From Xiphydria camelus (taxonomy: Eukaryota > Arthropoda > Insecta > Hymenoptera > Xiphydriidae), in NCBI GenBank assembly GCA_963678675.1, contig OY783193.1, positions 10,402,822 through 10,466,821 on the forward strand: a stretch of 64,000 nt of DNA, written 5' to 3'. Both the position numbers and the translations under genes were made by a program. This document shows, piece by piece, positions 63,153-64,000 of this stretch; position 1 is the stretch's first letter; each line of letters opens with the position of its first letter. The notes beneath the pieces were generated by a model. It did not search any database, had not been told where the DNA came from, and saw only the letters and a list, made by a program, of their open reading frames with translations.

Positions 63153-64000
63153 TGTGCACATTTTCAACCACCCCTTTCTCCGTCGAATTTTTCTGGATTT
63201 TAACGCGCGGAAATACCCCCTTCCGCTCGAAATCCGGCGTACCTCGGCGCGCGCGAAACATTTTCGAGGCGCTATAAGCGCGCGGCGAGCGAACGCGGGC
63301 GCACGAGAAAAAATGAAAATGGTAACTCGGCATATCGCGCGGTACACGCGTGGCTATAAAGGCCGAGGTACTTCGGTAATGGGCTCGACCGGCCGACAAA
63401 GGGTTTATTTAAATAACTCGAGGCGACGCAACGGCCCATTCTGAAGTCCAGGGACGTGCGAGCAATATTGCCGTTGCAACGCGGCGCCCTTGGCGCTCTC
63501 GCGTAACGGTCGAAACGGGATTTCGTTGCCGCGCGTGGAAGCGTCTTCGGGATCGTCGAGACGAAGTGAATCAAAATTAGCTTCGACGCGATTCGACGTA
63601 TCGTCGCTAATCTCTCGCTGTCGTCTCGCGACAGCAGCGAACGAACGCGTGGGTCGCTGTAAATCCTCGCGCGACGAACCACTCGAGTGCTCGATGGAGC
63701 GTTTAGCGACGTCGAAGACCGGTTGGCCGGAAGACCTCCGAGGCGCTGCAGTAAAGTACGTAGAACAGGCTTTTGCCTTCCAGCTACTCGCGCGCTCGCG
63801 CGACTACTATGCTCCTGATGCGGCGTACAACCCACTCGCTAATTAAAGTTGTCGTACCTCGCGCCTCGGTGGGCGGCTCTGTCTCATTTGTATACATTTT
63901 TCATTCTACCGCTTCGTATGTAGGAATTTACACTCGTTGACCCACTGTGGCCTTCCGAACTTTCTCGACTTGGTTTCTTTATTTTTCCGCATCTGTGGAT
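63153..64000. other. Distal flank, no gene recognised
   Basis: GC-rich with open frames on both strands and no domain. The window ends here. Confidence 0.4.

Overview
This window is nuclear DNA of an insect, most likely a hymenopteran such as an ant. That placing is an inference: it rests on the structure of the Nplp1 neuropeptide precursor, the long intronic stretches, the CpG-rich mosaic composition and the dense load of short TA-flanked inverted-repeat elements. I could not test the species.

Only three host protein-coding genes can be supported. (1) Nplp1 (+ strand, 15711..18361, two coding exons) encodes a neuropeptide precursor with about a dozen related peptides between Lys-Arg cleavage sites. 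(2) A secreted chitin-binding protein (- strand, 21629..23687, two exons) has peritrophin-A-like cysteine modules and five copies of an Asn/Ser/Gly/Asp-rich repeat. A TATA box lies just upstream. (3) A Pax3/7 gene of the gooseberry group, best matched to gooseberry-neuro (- strand, 25526..52733), was assembled from six coding exons spread over 27 kb. It encodes 429 residues with a paired domain, an octapeptide and a Ser50 paired-class homeodomain. All its splice junctions are phase-compatible. Nearly everything from 25.8 to 52.7 kb is intron of this gene, and its third intron alone is 18.6 kb.

The rest is dominated by small mobile elements. Most belong to a superfamily whose ends read CACTGAGAAAAA or CACGGAGAAAAA and that sits between TA dinucleotides (Tc1/mariner-type target site, no transposase seen). 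Several are nested, up to three levels deep, at 56979..58378. Others are an almost identical inverted pair of 875-bp elements that brackets Nplp1 and the chitin-binding gene, a TTAA-type (piggyBac-like) MITE present in empty and occupied form, and an internally deleted pogo/Tigger-like element that still encodes a PHD-type zinc finger.

Layout: 1..15.7 kb intergenic with MITEs; 15.7..19 kb Nplp1; 21.6..23.7 kb chitin-binding gene; 24.1..25.4 kb two long-TIR elements; 25.5..52.7 kb gsb-n; 52.7..64 kb upstream flank of gsb-n, with GC-rich blocks and nested MITEs. The three genes show no sign of acting in one pathway; they are neighbours with separate jobs (neuropeptide signalling, extracellular chitin matrix, segmental/neural patterning). 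No tRNA, rRNA or CRISPR array was seen.
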